From JAXLVB01 sp046329195 (GTDB lineage Bacteria; Bacteroidota; Bacteroidia; Cytophagales; Spirosomataceae), in assembly GCA_046329195.1 (NCBI GenBank), contig JAXLVB010000001.1, forward strand, positions 868,001-932,000: a DNA stretch of 64,000 nucleotides, written 5' to 3'. Each line of letters starts with the position of its first letter. The first letter of the stretch is position 1. The notes under the pieces were generated by a model. The model saw nothing but the letters and a program-made list of their open reading frames with translations, did no database searches and was not told the DNA's origin. The translations under genes and the position numbers were made by a program. Positions 8,368 through 16,889 of the stretch are shown here, one piece after another.

Positions 8368-10164
8368 ATGAAACGGTGGATGATGATAATCATGCTCTTG
8401 GTGTGTCAATGGGCGGTAGGGCAAGATATTGAACTGGCTAATGAGTACTTGAAAAATGGAGAATATGAGAAAGCTAAAACGCTTTTTCAAAAACTGGCTC
8501 GTTCAAAAGAAATGGCGCCTATTATCCACAAAAGTTATCTACAATGTTTACAAAAACTGAAGGATACGGACGAAGCCGAAAAATTTATCAAGAAACAAAT
8601 CAAGTCAGACGAGGCCAATCCGATTTATTGGGCAGACTATGGAAGGCTGTTAGAAAAATTGACAAAGGCTGATGAAGCAGACAAAAAATACGAGGCAAGT
8701 ATCCAACTTGCCAAAAAAGATGAAAATTTGGCCAATAAGCTGGCAAAAGATTTTGCGGATAATGATCAGTACGAACTGGCCATTAAAACCTTAAACACGG
8801 CCAGAGAAGAATTAAAAAGAGGTGCAAGCTTTGCCATTTCGTTGGCTCGGCTTTATAGGGCGATGGGCAAAACTGAGCAGATGATAGAAGAATATTTGCA
8901 GTTTGGACAAGTTACAGGAAATCAAGAATTAGTACAATCGTTACTACAAGACGAAGTAAGAGACGAAAAGTCCATTGAAGCATTAGAGAAAATCTTGTAC
9001 GAAAAAGTACAAAAATTTCCGAACGAAGCATACTACAATGATATGTTGATATGGCACTTGGTTCAGCAGAAAGAATTTTACAAAGCCTTTGTGCAAGCAA
9101 GAGCCATGGACCGCCGCTACAAACTGGAAGGAAGCAAAGTGATGGAACTTGGTTTTTTGGCTATGCAAAACAAAGATTACAAAGCTGCTGGAAACATCTT
9201 TGAATACTTGGTTAAGGAGTATCGAAATAGCACCAACTATCATTTATTCAGAAGAACATTAATCAATGCAAAAGAAGAAGTAATCAAAAGTACCTATCCT
9301 GTCAATCTTCAAGATATTCGTTTGTTGATTAATGAATACCAGCGATTCTTTGATGAACTGGGGAAAAATCAACGAACACTCGAAGCACTAAAAAATCAGG
9401 CACACTTGTACGCTTTCTACCTCAACGAAAAAGACACCGCAACCGTTATCTTAGAGCAAGCTATCAAATTAGGGGGGAACGATCAAAATTTTATAGACCG
9501 TTGCAAGCTCGAACTGGGCGATGTATATCTCCTCAAAAATGAACCTTGGGAGGCCACGCTGATTTATTCACAAGTAGAGAAAACCTCAAAAGATAGCCCA
9601 CTGGGCTACGAAGCTAAACTAAAAAATGCTAAGTTAAATTACTACAAAGGCGATTTTGAATTGGCTAAAGAGGTATTAGATGTCTTAAAAATAGCCACCA
9701 CTCGTGAGATCGCCAATGATGCCTTGTCGTTGAGTTTGTTGATTCAAGATAATATTGGGCTGGACAGTACCGAAACTGCCATGAAGGAGTATTCAAATGT
9801 GGAATTGATGTTGTATCAAAACAAAACCCAAGAGGCCATTGTAAAATTGGATGAATTGTATAAAAAATACAAAGACCACCCGCTTTCAGACGAAATCCTG
9901 TGGTTACGGGCTAATACCCTTCTTAAACAAGATGATTACCAAAAGGCAGCAGAAGACTTAGAAAAAATCATTAAAGAGCATCCATACGACATTTTGTGTG
10001 ATGATGCACGATTTACATTAGCCAAAATCTACGAAGAAAAAATAAAAGATAAAGAAACTGCCATGCGCATGTATAGGGAAATACTACAAAAGTTTCCGGG
10101 AAGTATTTATGGAGCTGAGGCACGTAAAAGATTCAGATTGTTGAGGGGTGACACAATAAATTGA
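8368..10164 (+). CDS. Exported tetratricopeptide repeat protein
   Basis: 598 residues. Starts with a signal peptide (MKRWMMIIMLLVCQWAVGQ) and continues entirely as helical repeats: LANEYLKNGEYEKAKTLFQK, then further TPR units to the C-terminus, ending with the pattern LAKIYEEKIKDKETAMRMYREIL that is seen in tol-pal/BamD-like TPRs. A scaffold or protein-interaction role outside the cytoplasm is likely; no enzyme motif is present. The frame extends to a TTG at 8356, but the ATG at 8368 gives a clean signal peptide. The coding sequence itself contains one perfect DnaA 9-mer (8522-8530). Confidence 0.75.
   Translation: MKRWMMIIMLLVCQWAVGQDIELANEYLKNGEYEKAKTLFQKLARSKEMAPIIHKSYLQCLQKLKDTDEAEKFIKKQIKSDEANPIYWADYGRLLEKLTKADEADKKYEASIQLAKKDENLANKLAKDFADNDQYELAIKTLNTAREELKRGASFAISLARLYRAMGKTEQMIEEYLQFGQVTGNQELVQSLLQDEVRDEKSIEALEKILYEKVQKFPNEAYYNDMLIWHLVQQKEFYKAFVQARAMDRRYKLEGSKVMELGFLAMQNKDYKAAGNIFEYLVKEYRNSTNYHLFRRTLINAKEEVIKSTYPVNLQDIRLLINEYQRFFDELGKNQRTLEALKNQAHLYAFYLNEKDTATVILEQAIKLGGNDQNFIDRCKLELGDVYLLKNEPWEATLIYSQVEKTSKDSPLGYEAKLKNAKLNYYKGDFELAKEVLDVLKIATTREIANDALSLSLLIQDNIGLDSTETAMKEYSNVELMLYQNKTQEAIVKLDELYKKYKDHPLSDEILWLRANTLLKQDDYQKAAEDLEKIIKEHPYDILCDDARFTLAKIYEEKIKDKETAMRMYREILQKFPGSIYGAEARKRFRLLRGDTIN
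8522..8530. promoter_or_regulatory. Perfect DnaA-box 9-mer inside a coding region
   Basis: TTATCCACA inside codons for Ile-Ile-His-Lys of the TPR gene, about 200 bases beyond the main cluster. It may extend the proposed origin or be chance. Confidence 0.4.
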
Positions 10165-10253
10165 TGAAAAATCAATTAGATAAAAAGATACCGCCACTAA
10201 ACCTTTGCACGTATGAAATACTGATACAACTCATCAGAATCCAAACCATGAAT

Positions 10254-11354
10254 ATGAAAAAACTGACCTTGTTGTTAGGTAGTGTGCTACTATGGCTAAA
10301 CAGTTGGGCACAGGAAGAAGTTAAAATGTTCGGATGTAATTATTTTGGAGGAAGTATTGACCCTAAGCGAATCTGCCAGCTCAATGCATTTGTCTCAAAC
10401 AAGCAAGCAGAAGAGGCCGTTGACCGAATCTTAAAACCCATTGGGCTGAATCGTAACTTCATGATTGTGGAGTGCCCCATGACCGAAAATTGCTTCGCTA
10501 CAACACTTAATGGCGTTCGATACATCGTATATGACAAAATGTTTTTGCAACGTGTAGACAATCGTACCAAGAATGATTGGTCGGCTATCAGTATCATGGC
10601 GCATGAACTTGGACACCATCTACAAGGCCATACCATTGACGGTAAAGGAAGCCGACCAGAAAAAGAACTGGAAGCGGATAAATTCTCTGGATTCATCTTG
10701 CACCAATTAGGTGCTTCGTTGGAGCAAGCTCAAGCTGCCATCAAACTACTCCAAACCGAAGAAGGAACTTTTACGCATCCACCACGCAGAGCCAGACTCT
10801 CTGCAATAGAAAAAGGTTGGCAAGAAGCCGCCGAACTTTACCCAAGAGATGCGAAGTCATCAACAACAGCAGGCAACACACCCATTCTAAAAAAAGAGGC
10901 ACCAGTGCCAATTTCTGAAGAAAACAACAAACCTGTAGTGGTAGAAAAAAAATGGTCTGGCTGTTTGAGCGGAAATTGTTCCAACGGCAAAGGAGTGTAT
11001 ATGCACGAGCTGGGAGAGAAATATGACGGGGAGTGGAAAGAAGGTCAGCGTCACGGATATGGCTCGCAATATTATTCGAGTGGAAATTTGAAATATGAAG
11101 GGGATTTTCAGTATAATAAAATGGAAGGTAACGGTACTTTTTATTACAAAAATGGGGACCGTTATGAGGGCGAATTCCATGAAAATAAACGAGATGGAAA
11201 GGGAACCTACTATTTTGCAAATGGAGACAAGTTTGTAGGCGATTACAAAGACGACAAGCGCAATGGGAAAGGAACTATGATTTACGGAAATGGGAAAAAA
11301 GAAATTAGTTATTTTCTCAATGACAAAAAACAAGAGTTAAAAAATCGCTGGTAA
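10254..11354 (+). CDS. Exported zinc metalloprotease (HELGH) with C-terminal MORN repeats
   Basis: 366 residues from the ATG at 10254; an ATG at 10248 is equally possible, while the TTG at 10161 would put 31 odd residues before a good signal peptide (KKLTLLLGSVLLWLNSWAQ). The catalytic part carries AHELGHHLQGH, the HExxH zinc motif, and downstream ELEADKFSGF, the third-ligand glutamate region as in M48-like gluzincins. After a Pro/Glu-rich linker come about four MORN repeats (for example YDGEWKEGQRHGYG and YEGEFHENKRDGKG). MORN repeats are usually linked to membrane or protein contacts. The substrate is unknown. A 15-bp hairpin follows the stop. Confidence 0.8.
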   Translation: MKKLTLLLGSVLLWLNSWAQEEVKMFGCNYFGGSIDPKRICQLNAFVSNKQAEEAVDRILKPIGLNRNFMIVECPMTENCFATTLNGVRYIVYDKMFLQRVDNRTKNDWSAISIMAHELGHHLQGHTIDGKGSRPEKELEADKFSGFILHQLGASLEQAQAAIKLLQTEEGTFTHPPRRARLSAIEKGWQEAAELYPRDAKSSTTAGNTPILKKEAPVPISEENNKPVVVEKKWSGCLSGNCSNGKGVYMHELGEKYDGEWKEGQRHGYGSQYYSSGNLKYEGDFQYNKMEGNGTFYYKNGDRYEGEFHENKRDGKGTYYFANGDKFVGDYKDDKRNGKGTMIYGNGKKEISYFLNDKKQELKNRW

Positions 11355-11374
11355 TTAAAAATCGCAAAACGATT

Positions 11375-11408
11375 AAGAATCCTCTTGAGACGCCTCAAGA
11401 GGATTCTT
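11375..11408. terminator. Strong hairpin after the MORN protease gene
   Basis: AAGAATCCTCTTGAG (11375-11389), loop ACGC, CTCAAGAGGATTCTT (11394-11408): a perfect 15-bp stem 20 bases after the stop. No long T run follows on the plus strand, so termination is likely but not certain. Confidence 0.6.
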
Positions 11409-11429
11409 ATTGGATTAAGTCCGAAAAAA

Positions 11430-11467
11430 TTTGGATAAACCTGTGAATAATTGTATATTTATCCACA
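11430..11467. other. Second, small DnaA-box cluster
   Basis: TTTGGATAA (11430-11438, one mismatch), TGTGAATAA (11442-11450) and TTATCCACA (11459-11467) within 38 bases, in the 138-base gap before the acyl-CoA synthetase gene. The boxes lie about 3.1 kb from the main cluster. They could be a second part of the origin, a DnaA titration site, or DnaA control of the downstream gene. Confidence 0.5.
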
Positions 11468-11492
11468 AATTAACCTTGAAAGAGAATAAACT

Positions 11493-13286
11493 ATGAATTC
11501 ACCCGCATCAACAACAAATCAAGAGTTGCCGTATCAACGAGTATTTGATTTATTAGATAAGTATGTTGCCAATCATAATAATGCCGAGGCATTAGCAGGT
11601 AAAGAACATGGAGATTGGAGGATTTATTCGGCCAGCGAAATGTTAGATACCATCAATAAAATTAGTATTGGGTTATTAAAATTGGGGATAAAAAAAGATG
11701 ATAAAATCGCCATCATTTCGCCCAACCGCCCTGAGTGGAATATCATTGATTTTGGAATTCAGCAAATAGGTGCTGTAAGTGTGCCTATGTATCCCACCAT
11801 TACCATTGAAGATTATCGGTATATCTTCCAGGATGCTGGCGTCAAAATCATCTTTGTAGGAACAAAGGAACTCTATGAAAAAGCCAAAGAAGCAACCAAA
11901 GATCTCGATGGAATAGAACAAATCTATACGTTTGACGAAATAAAAGGCATCGCTAATTGGAAGGAAGTTGTCAAACTTGGCGAAGGAGAAGATGTTTCTC
12001 AGTTAGAACCTCTCAAAGATAGTGTCAAGAGCGATGATTTATTAACACTTATTTATACATCAGGTACTACAGGTGTACCTAAAGGGGTAATGCTGACCCA
12101 TGGAAACATTGTGAGCAATGTAAAAGGAGTTATGGATTATATACCGATTCATAACAAAGAACGAGTCTTGAGTTTCTTGCCCCTTTGTCACATTTACGAA
12201 CGCACAGTTATCTATATCTATCTACGAGTAGGAGCATCTATTTTCTATGCCGAAAGCATGGATACCATTGCCGATAACCTACGAGAAGTAAAACCGGTTT
12301 GTTTCTCAACAGTACCAAGACTTTTAGAGAAAGTGTACGACAAAATCGTGTCAAAAGGCCATGAATTAACCGGTCTAAAGCATTCATTATTTTTCTGGGC
12401 ATTGAACTTAGGATTGCAATATGACCCAGCAAAAAACATGGGCTGGTGGTATAATGTGCAGCTCAATTTGGCCCGAAAACTCATATTTAGCAAGTGGAAA
12501 GAGGCATTAGGAGGTAATGTACGGCTTATCGTATCAGGTTCGGCGGCATTACAGTCTCGTTTGTCAAAGGTATTTTGGGCGGCTGGAATACCCGTTTCAG
12601 AAGGATATGGTCTTACCGAAACCTCGCCAGTAATCAGTACCAGTAAAGTAGAACCTTTTGACATGCGAATTGGCTGTGTAGGAACGGTCATTCCGGGTGT
12701 TACTGTAAAAATAGCAGAAGATGGAGAGATTTTGGTAAAAGGCCCCAACATTATGAAAGGATACTACAACAAACCAGACAAAACTGCGGAAGTGCTTGAC
12801 GAAGAGGGCTGGTTCCACACAGGGGACATTGGAATGTTTGTAGAAGGAAAATATTTAAAAATAACAGACCGTAAAAAAGAAATATTTAAGACTTCGGGAG
12901 GAAAGTATGTAGCCCCACAACTCATTGAGAATAAACTCAAAGAATCAATTTACATCGAACAAGTAATGGTAGTGGGAGAGGGACAACGTTTTCCTGGCGC
13001 ATTGATTGTTCCAGAATTTGAACAACTGAAAAAATTCTGTCAAGAAAAGGGTATTAAGACAACTGAACCTACCGAAATAGTAAAACAAAGCGAGGTAAAT
13101 GCTCTTTTGAAAGAGGAAGTAAACAATATGAACAAAAACTTTGCTCAGTACGAACAAATCAAAAAAATTGAACTATTGAGCAAACCCTTTACCATAGACT
13201 CTGGAGAACTGACGCCAACGTTGAAGCTGAAACGGAAAGTAATTCTTGAAAAGTACAAAAACCTGGTAGATACCATGTATGCTTAA
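11493..13286 (+). CDS. Long-chain fatty acid--CoA ligase (AMP-forming)
   Basis: 597 residues. Activates fatty acids to acyl-CoA through an acyl-adenylate. The ANL-family motifs are all present: the phosphate loop LIYTSGTTGVPKGVMLTHGN, the A5 motif GYGLTETSPV, GWFHTGDIG, and the hinge ITDRKKEIFKTSGGKYVAP. The size and the last motif fit the FadD15/long-chain group. No membrane anchor is seen. A second, less similar acyl-CoA synthetase is encoded at 15-16.7 kb. Its stop codon overlaps that of the convergent gene that follows (shared TTAA, 13283-13286). Confidence 0.9.
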   Translation: MNSPASTTNQELPYQRVFDLLDKYVANHNNAEALAGKEHGDWRIYSASEMLDTINKISIGLLKLGIKKDDKIAIISPNRPEWNIIDFGIQQIGAVSVPMYPTITIEDYRYIFQDAGVKIIFVGTKELYEKAKEATKDLDGIEQIYTFDEIKGIANWKEVVKLGEGEDVSQLEPLKDSVKSDDLLTLIYTSGTTGVPKGVMLTHGNIVSNVKGVMDYIPIHNKERVLSFLPLCHIYERTVIYIYLRVGASIFYAESMDTIADNLREVKPVCFSTVPRLLEKVYDKIVSKGHELTGLKHSLFFWALNLGLQYDPAKNMGWWYNVQLNLARKLIFSKWKEALGGNVRLIVSGSAALQSRLSKVFWAAGIPVSEGYGLTETSPVISTSKVEPFDMRIGCVGTVIPGVTVKIAEDGEILVKGPNIMKGYYNKPDKTAEVLDEEGWFHTGDIGMFVEGKYLKITDRKKEIFKTSGGKYVAPQLIENKLKESIYIEQVMVVGEGQRFPGALIVPEFEQLKKFCQEKGIKTTEPTEIVKQSEVNALLKEEVNNMNKNFAQYEQIKKIELLSKPFTIDSGELTPTLKLKRKVILEKYKNLVDTMYA

Positions 13287-14314
13287 GGTTTTGGAATTTT
13301 GCCTTTAAATTTGGCTATGATGCCTTTGGAGCCAACAGCCCAGCCCGTTTTTCCCGAAAAACTCGCACTGTGGAATCCAGAGGCATCAATTTTTTGCCAA
13401 GTTTTACCTAAATCAGTAGAATAACAAGTACCAGAAGGACCCACTGCTACTATGGTAGTAGCATCTAAAAATACAACAGCTTCTTTCAGCCCTACAGGAT
13501 TGGTGGTAGAAGCCATTGACCAATTTCTGCCTCCATCAGTAGTAATCAGCACATTAGGCGATTCTTCAAAAACATTCTGGTAATCCCCTCCAACGGCAAA
13601 GCCAGTTTGTGAATTCTTGAATCGTAGTCCGAATATTCCTGACGTTTTTCCGGCTTTAATGGGAGTTTCAGTAATAGACCACGATTTTCCTCGGTCTTTA
13701 CTATAATAAACTCGGCCCGCAGTGGTTCCTATCCAAACATTTTGTTTGCCTTCAACCACCAAGCATGAGCCACTGGCCGCAAAACCACCTTCGCCGGTGA
13801 TTGCTGCTGGAAGCCTACCTGGCGATACTTCTTGCCATGATTCGCCCCCATCACTGGTGGTTAAAATAAATAATTTTCCATCAATAGAATCACTAAATAC
13901 AATCCCATTTTGTTCGTCCCAAAAGTCCATGGCATCAAAAAAAACACCTTTCCGAAGCGTTTCAAATACTAAGTTCCAAGAAGTGCCACCATCTACGGTT
14001 TTATAAATACGAGCACCTCCTTTTTCGGCTTCGCCAGCACTCATCACAAGGGCCGTTTTACTGTCGAAGGCATGAATATCTCTGAAATCCAGACTATGTG
14101 CGCCTCTAACACTATCCAATTGCCAATGGACTCCTCCATCAGTAGTTTTTAGAAAAGACCCTTTTGTACCACTTACCCAGCAAACCTTGCGACTAACGGC
14201 ATGAACAGCCCTAAAATGAGCCTCGGTGTTTGATTTTTGGGTTTCCCAATGCGGCAAAGAGGCGCATGATGATACAAATGCGGTAAGAAAAAGCCAATGA
14301 AGAGATTTATTCAT
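13283..14314 (-). CDS. YCF48/BNR-repeat beta-propeller lipoprotein
   Basis: 343 residues. The N-terminus is a lipoprotein signal with the lipobox VSSC near residue 17. The remainder has repeated blades containing the T(S)DGGxxW pattern (FLKTTDGGVHW, KTVDGGTSW, TTSDGGESW, YSKDRGKSW, ITTDGGRNW), as in the photosystem II assembly factor YCF48-like and BNR/sialidase-like propellers. Bacteria without photosynthesis often have such proteins, annotated as oxidoreductase without basis; the role is unknown. Its ATG lies inside the last codons of the upstream YhhN gene (overlap ATGAATAA), so the two are probably translated together. Confidence 0.8.
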   Translation of the reverse strand: MNKSLHWLFLTAFVSSCASLPHWETQKSNTEAHFRAVHAVSRKVCWVSGTKGSFLKTTDGGVHWQLDSVRGAHSLDFRDIHAFDSKTALVMSAGEAEKGGARIYKTVDGGTSWNLVFETLRKGVFFDAMDFWDEQNGIVFSDSIDGKLFILTTSDGGESWQEVSPGRLPAAITGEGGFAASGSCLVVEGKQNVWIGTTAGRVYYSKDRGKSWSITETPIKAGKTSGIFGLRFKNSQTGFAVGGDYQNVFEESPNVLITTDGGRNWSMASTTNPVGLKEAVVFLDATTIVAVGPSGTCYSTDLGKTWQKIDASGFHSASFSGKTGWAVGSKGIIAKFKGKIPKP

Positions 14315-14987
14315 GATTTCTAAGTTCTTTTAACCATCCTTCTACAATCAAATATTGGGCTGCCATATAGGTAAGCATCACCCAGAGTTGACGCAAAGGC
14401 ACATTACCATAAAATTTTTCGATTGCAATTAAGCTATCAGAAATCATAAATAAAACAGCTCCGTAAAATACCCATCGAAAACTAACAGACAGCACTTTTC
14501 CTTCTCGGTTGAGAGTAGTCAGTACCATAGTTGTAATGGTAAGCATATAAACCAACACAGGAATAAACAATGTACCTAAATGTGGATTGATAAGGTAAAA
14601 CACAAAAAGTCCTATAGCCACAATAAGAACGGCTTTTTGAATAGCAATACGCTTGAAACTTCCTGTCCAAAAAACCAGAATATAGCCAATTTGCATGAGT
14701 AAAAAGGACCCTAAACCCAGTTGAAAGTATAAATCACCAGCAAACATTAAGAAGAAATCACCTAACCATGCAAAAACTAAGGCAGCTATCATGAAAATCA
14801 TTCGTTTGCTCCATTTTTTTGAAACTTTGCCAGACTCTATCCAAAAATAAATTATAAGCGAAGCCATAATAGAAGGCTTGCTGAGGTAATGTAAAATTGG
14901 AAGGGAATTAATCAGAAAATTAGAAATTAGCTCCATACAAGCTAATACTATAAACCAACTTAAAAAACGGAGATGTGCAGATGTCAT
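14307..14987 (-). CDS. YhhN family membrane protein (lysoplasmalogenase-like)
   Basis: 226 residues, about eight hydrophobic segments. The conserved features of the YhhN/TMEM86 family are visible: YFWIESGKV in the first third, FAWLGDFFLMF, and near the C-terminus YGAVLFMISDSLIAIEKF. The human member TMEM86B hydrolyses lysoplasmalogens; bacterial substrates are uncertain. The ATG at 14987 is preferred to an upstream one at 15014 because it sits clear of the preceding terminator hairpin. It overlaps the next gene by eight bases. Confidence 0.8.
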   Translation of the reverse strand: MTSAHLRFLSWFIVLACMELISNFLINSLPILHYLSKPSIMASLIIYFWIESGKVSKKWSKRMIFMIAALVFAWLGDFFLMFAGDLYFQLGLGSFLLMQIGYILVFWTGSFKRIAIQKAVLIVAIGLFVFYLINPHLGTLFIPVLVYMLTITTMVLTTLNREGKVLSVSFRWVFYGAVLFMISDSLIAIEKFYGNVPLRQLWVMLTYMAAQYLIVEGWLKELRNHE

Positions 14988-15006
14988 GGTTAGTTGATGA
15001 AAAGAA

Positions 15007-15037
15007 AACAGCACTGAAATTCATATTCAGTGCTGTT
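15007..15037 (-). terminator. Intrinsic terminator of the acyl-CoA synthetase gene
   Basis: AACAGCACTGAA (15007-15018), loop of seven, TTCAGTGCTGTT (15026-15037). On the minus strand the stem is followed by TTTTCTTTT, so it ends transcription coming from 16.7 kb. Confidence 0.8.
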
Positions 15038-15045
15038 TTGGTTGA

Positions 15046-16689
15046 TTATACCAAGGTACGAATAACTTTCTTATCTAATTTACCAACTGAAGTTTTTGGA
15101 ATAGCATCCACAAACTTAATCCGGTCTGGAATAGTCCATTTGGTGATTTGCCCCGTAATCACAAATTGTTCTAAAAATATTTTTATTCCTTCGGCACTTT
15201 CGTTTTGTCCAGGTTTTAGAGCAATCATGGCGTGAGGCCGCTCACCCCATTGTGCATCGGGCAAACCAACTACAGCTACTTCTTGCACAGCAGGATGTTG
15301 ACCAATCATATTTTCGAGGTCAATAGATGACACCCATTCTCCACCTGTTTTGATAACATCTTTGATTCTATCAGCAATTTTAATGTTATTGTCTGAATTC
15401 CAAGTAGCTACGTCACCAGTATGAAGCCATCCATCACGCCATAACTCTTCACTTTTGTCAGGTTCGTTATAATAACCCTGTGTAAGCCAAGGAGTTCTGA
15501 CCACTACTTCACCCATGGTTTCATCGTCTTTTGGTACAGGATTTCCCTCTTCGTCCACAATCCGTAAGTCAACCATAGGTGCTGGCACTCCCGATCGAGT
15601 ACGAGTCTCCACCTGAAAATCAATATCTGGATTTTCCATGTGCCTAACTCCAACATAAGACATCGTAAGTATTGGTGCCGTTTCGGACATACCATATCCA
15701 ACCAGAATGTCAATTCCACGTTGTAAGGAGGCTTTGGCGAGTGTTTTTGGTAAGGCTGATCCACCAATAATCACTTTCCAACCTTTCAAATCAAGATTGG
15801 CAGTAGCGGGGTGACCAACAAACATTTGCATGATAGTAGGCACACAGTGCGAAATCGTTGGCTTGTATTGGGCATATAGCTTGATAGCTACTTCTGGCTC
15901 AAATTTACCCACATAAATTTGTTTCATGCTGAGCATCGTTGCCATAAACGGAAAGCCCCAAGCGTGTACGTGAAAAAATGGGGTCAGCGGCATATACACA
16001 TCGGCATTACTTACTCGCCCTGCTTTTTGAACAGAGCCAACAGTAGCAGCCAGTGTCAGAGTATGAAGCGTTAATTGACGGTGGGTAAAGAATACGCCTT
16101 TAGGATTCCCCGTTGTGCCTGTTGTGTAGAAAGTAGAGGCAACAGCATCTTCGTCAAAGTCTTCAAATTCATAATCATCCGATGCTGCTGCAAGCAATTC
16201 TTCGTACTCACCTGCTACAGGAATGGGCGTTTCGGGCAGGTGACCACCGTCTGTAGCAATAATAAGTTGCTTTACAGTAGGCATTTTATCGGCCAGGGCA
16301 TTCAAGAGGGGTACAAACTCAGCATGAGTAATGATAATTACGTCCTCAGCGTGGTTGATGGTATAAAGAATTTGCTCTGGTGAAAGCCGCCAGTTGATGG
16401 TGTGGATGACATTACCCGTCATTGGAATTGCGAAGAAGCTCTCAAGATATCGATGACTATCAAAATCAAGAACAGCTACCGTTTCACCTCCTTGAAGGCC
16501 CAGATTAGTTAATACATTTGCTAATCTTCTTACCCGCTTATTTAGTTCAAAGTAATTCATTTTGAAGCGGTCACGGTAAATAATCTCTCGTTCTGGCTCA
16601 AGCACTAACGAATAGTCAAGAATTCGCTTAAGGAGCAAAGGATATTTGAATGCTTTGGAGGCTGGGATAATTTTTTTGATTTTAGCCAT
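15046..16689 (-). CDS. AMP-dependent acyl-CoA synthetase (fatty-acyl-CoA ligase type)
   Basis: 547 residues from the ATG at 16689; a longer frame to 16740 adds 17 residues that match nothing. Adenylating enzyme of the ANL family: FYTTGTTGNPKGVFFTHRQL (phosphate loop), GYGMSETAPI, GWLHTGDVA, ADRIKDVIKTGGEWVSSIDLE (hinge), and a C-terminal KTSVGKLDKK with the catalytic lysine. This variant resembles medium/long-chain fatty-acyl-CoA ligases (AlkK-like) more than the 597-residue enzyme at 11.5 kb. Exact chain-length preference is not readable. A terminator follows. Confidence 0.88.
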   Translation of the reverse strand: MAKIKKIIPASKAFKYPLLLKRILDYSLVLEPEREIIYRDRFKMNYFELNKRVRRLANVLTNLGLQGGETVAVLDFDSHRYLESFFAIPMTGNVIHTINWRLSPEQILYTINHAEDVIIITHAEFVPLLNALADKMPTVKQLIIATDGGHLPETPIPVAGEYEELLAAASDDYEFEDFDEDAVASTFYTTGTTGNPKGVFFTHRQLTLHTLTLAATVGSVQKAGRVSNADVYMPLTPFFHVHAWGFPFMATMLSMKQIYVGKFEPEVAIKLYAQYKPTISHCVPTIMQMFVGHPATANLDLKGWKVIIGGSALPKTLAKASLQRGIDILVGYGMSETAPILTMSYVGVRHMENPDIDFQVETRTRSGVPAPMVDLRIVDEEGNPVPKDDETMGEVVVRTPWLTQGYYNEPDKSEELWRDGWLHTGDVATWNSDNNIKIADRIKDVIKTGGEWVSSIDLENMIGQHPAVQEVAVVGLPDAQWGERPHAMIALKPGQNESAEGIKIFLEQFVITGQITKWTIPDRIKFVDAIPKTSVGKLDKKVIRTLV

Positions 16690-16784
16690 AATAAATGAAT
16701 AGTTTTTCTTGATAGGATGCAATTTACAGCATATAAACAATAAATGGAACCAAATGGATTTGTATAATTTTAAGAAAGAAAAAA

Positions 16785-16809
16785 GCCCACTTTCAAAGTT
16801 AGAAAATGG
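16785..16809 (-). terminator. Probable terminator of dxs
   Basis: On the minus strand CCATTTTC pairs with GAAAGTGG (one G-U pair), followed by GC and a run of six T. It lies 80 bases beyond the dxs stop codon. Confidence 0.6.
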
Positions 16810-16889
16810 ACTTGAAGAAAATCTTGAAGAGAATAATATTCTTATGGATAAGAATACAAAACTTAGTCGTAGTTAGGCAATTAACTAAT

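Noticed and set aside
10161..10253. Upstream TTG start for the MORN protease
   Set aside because: Places 31 residues ahead of a good signal peptide.
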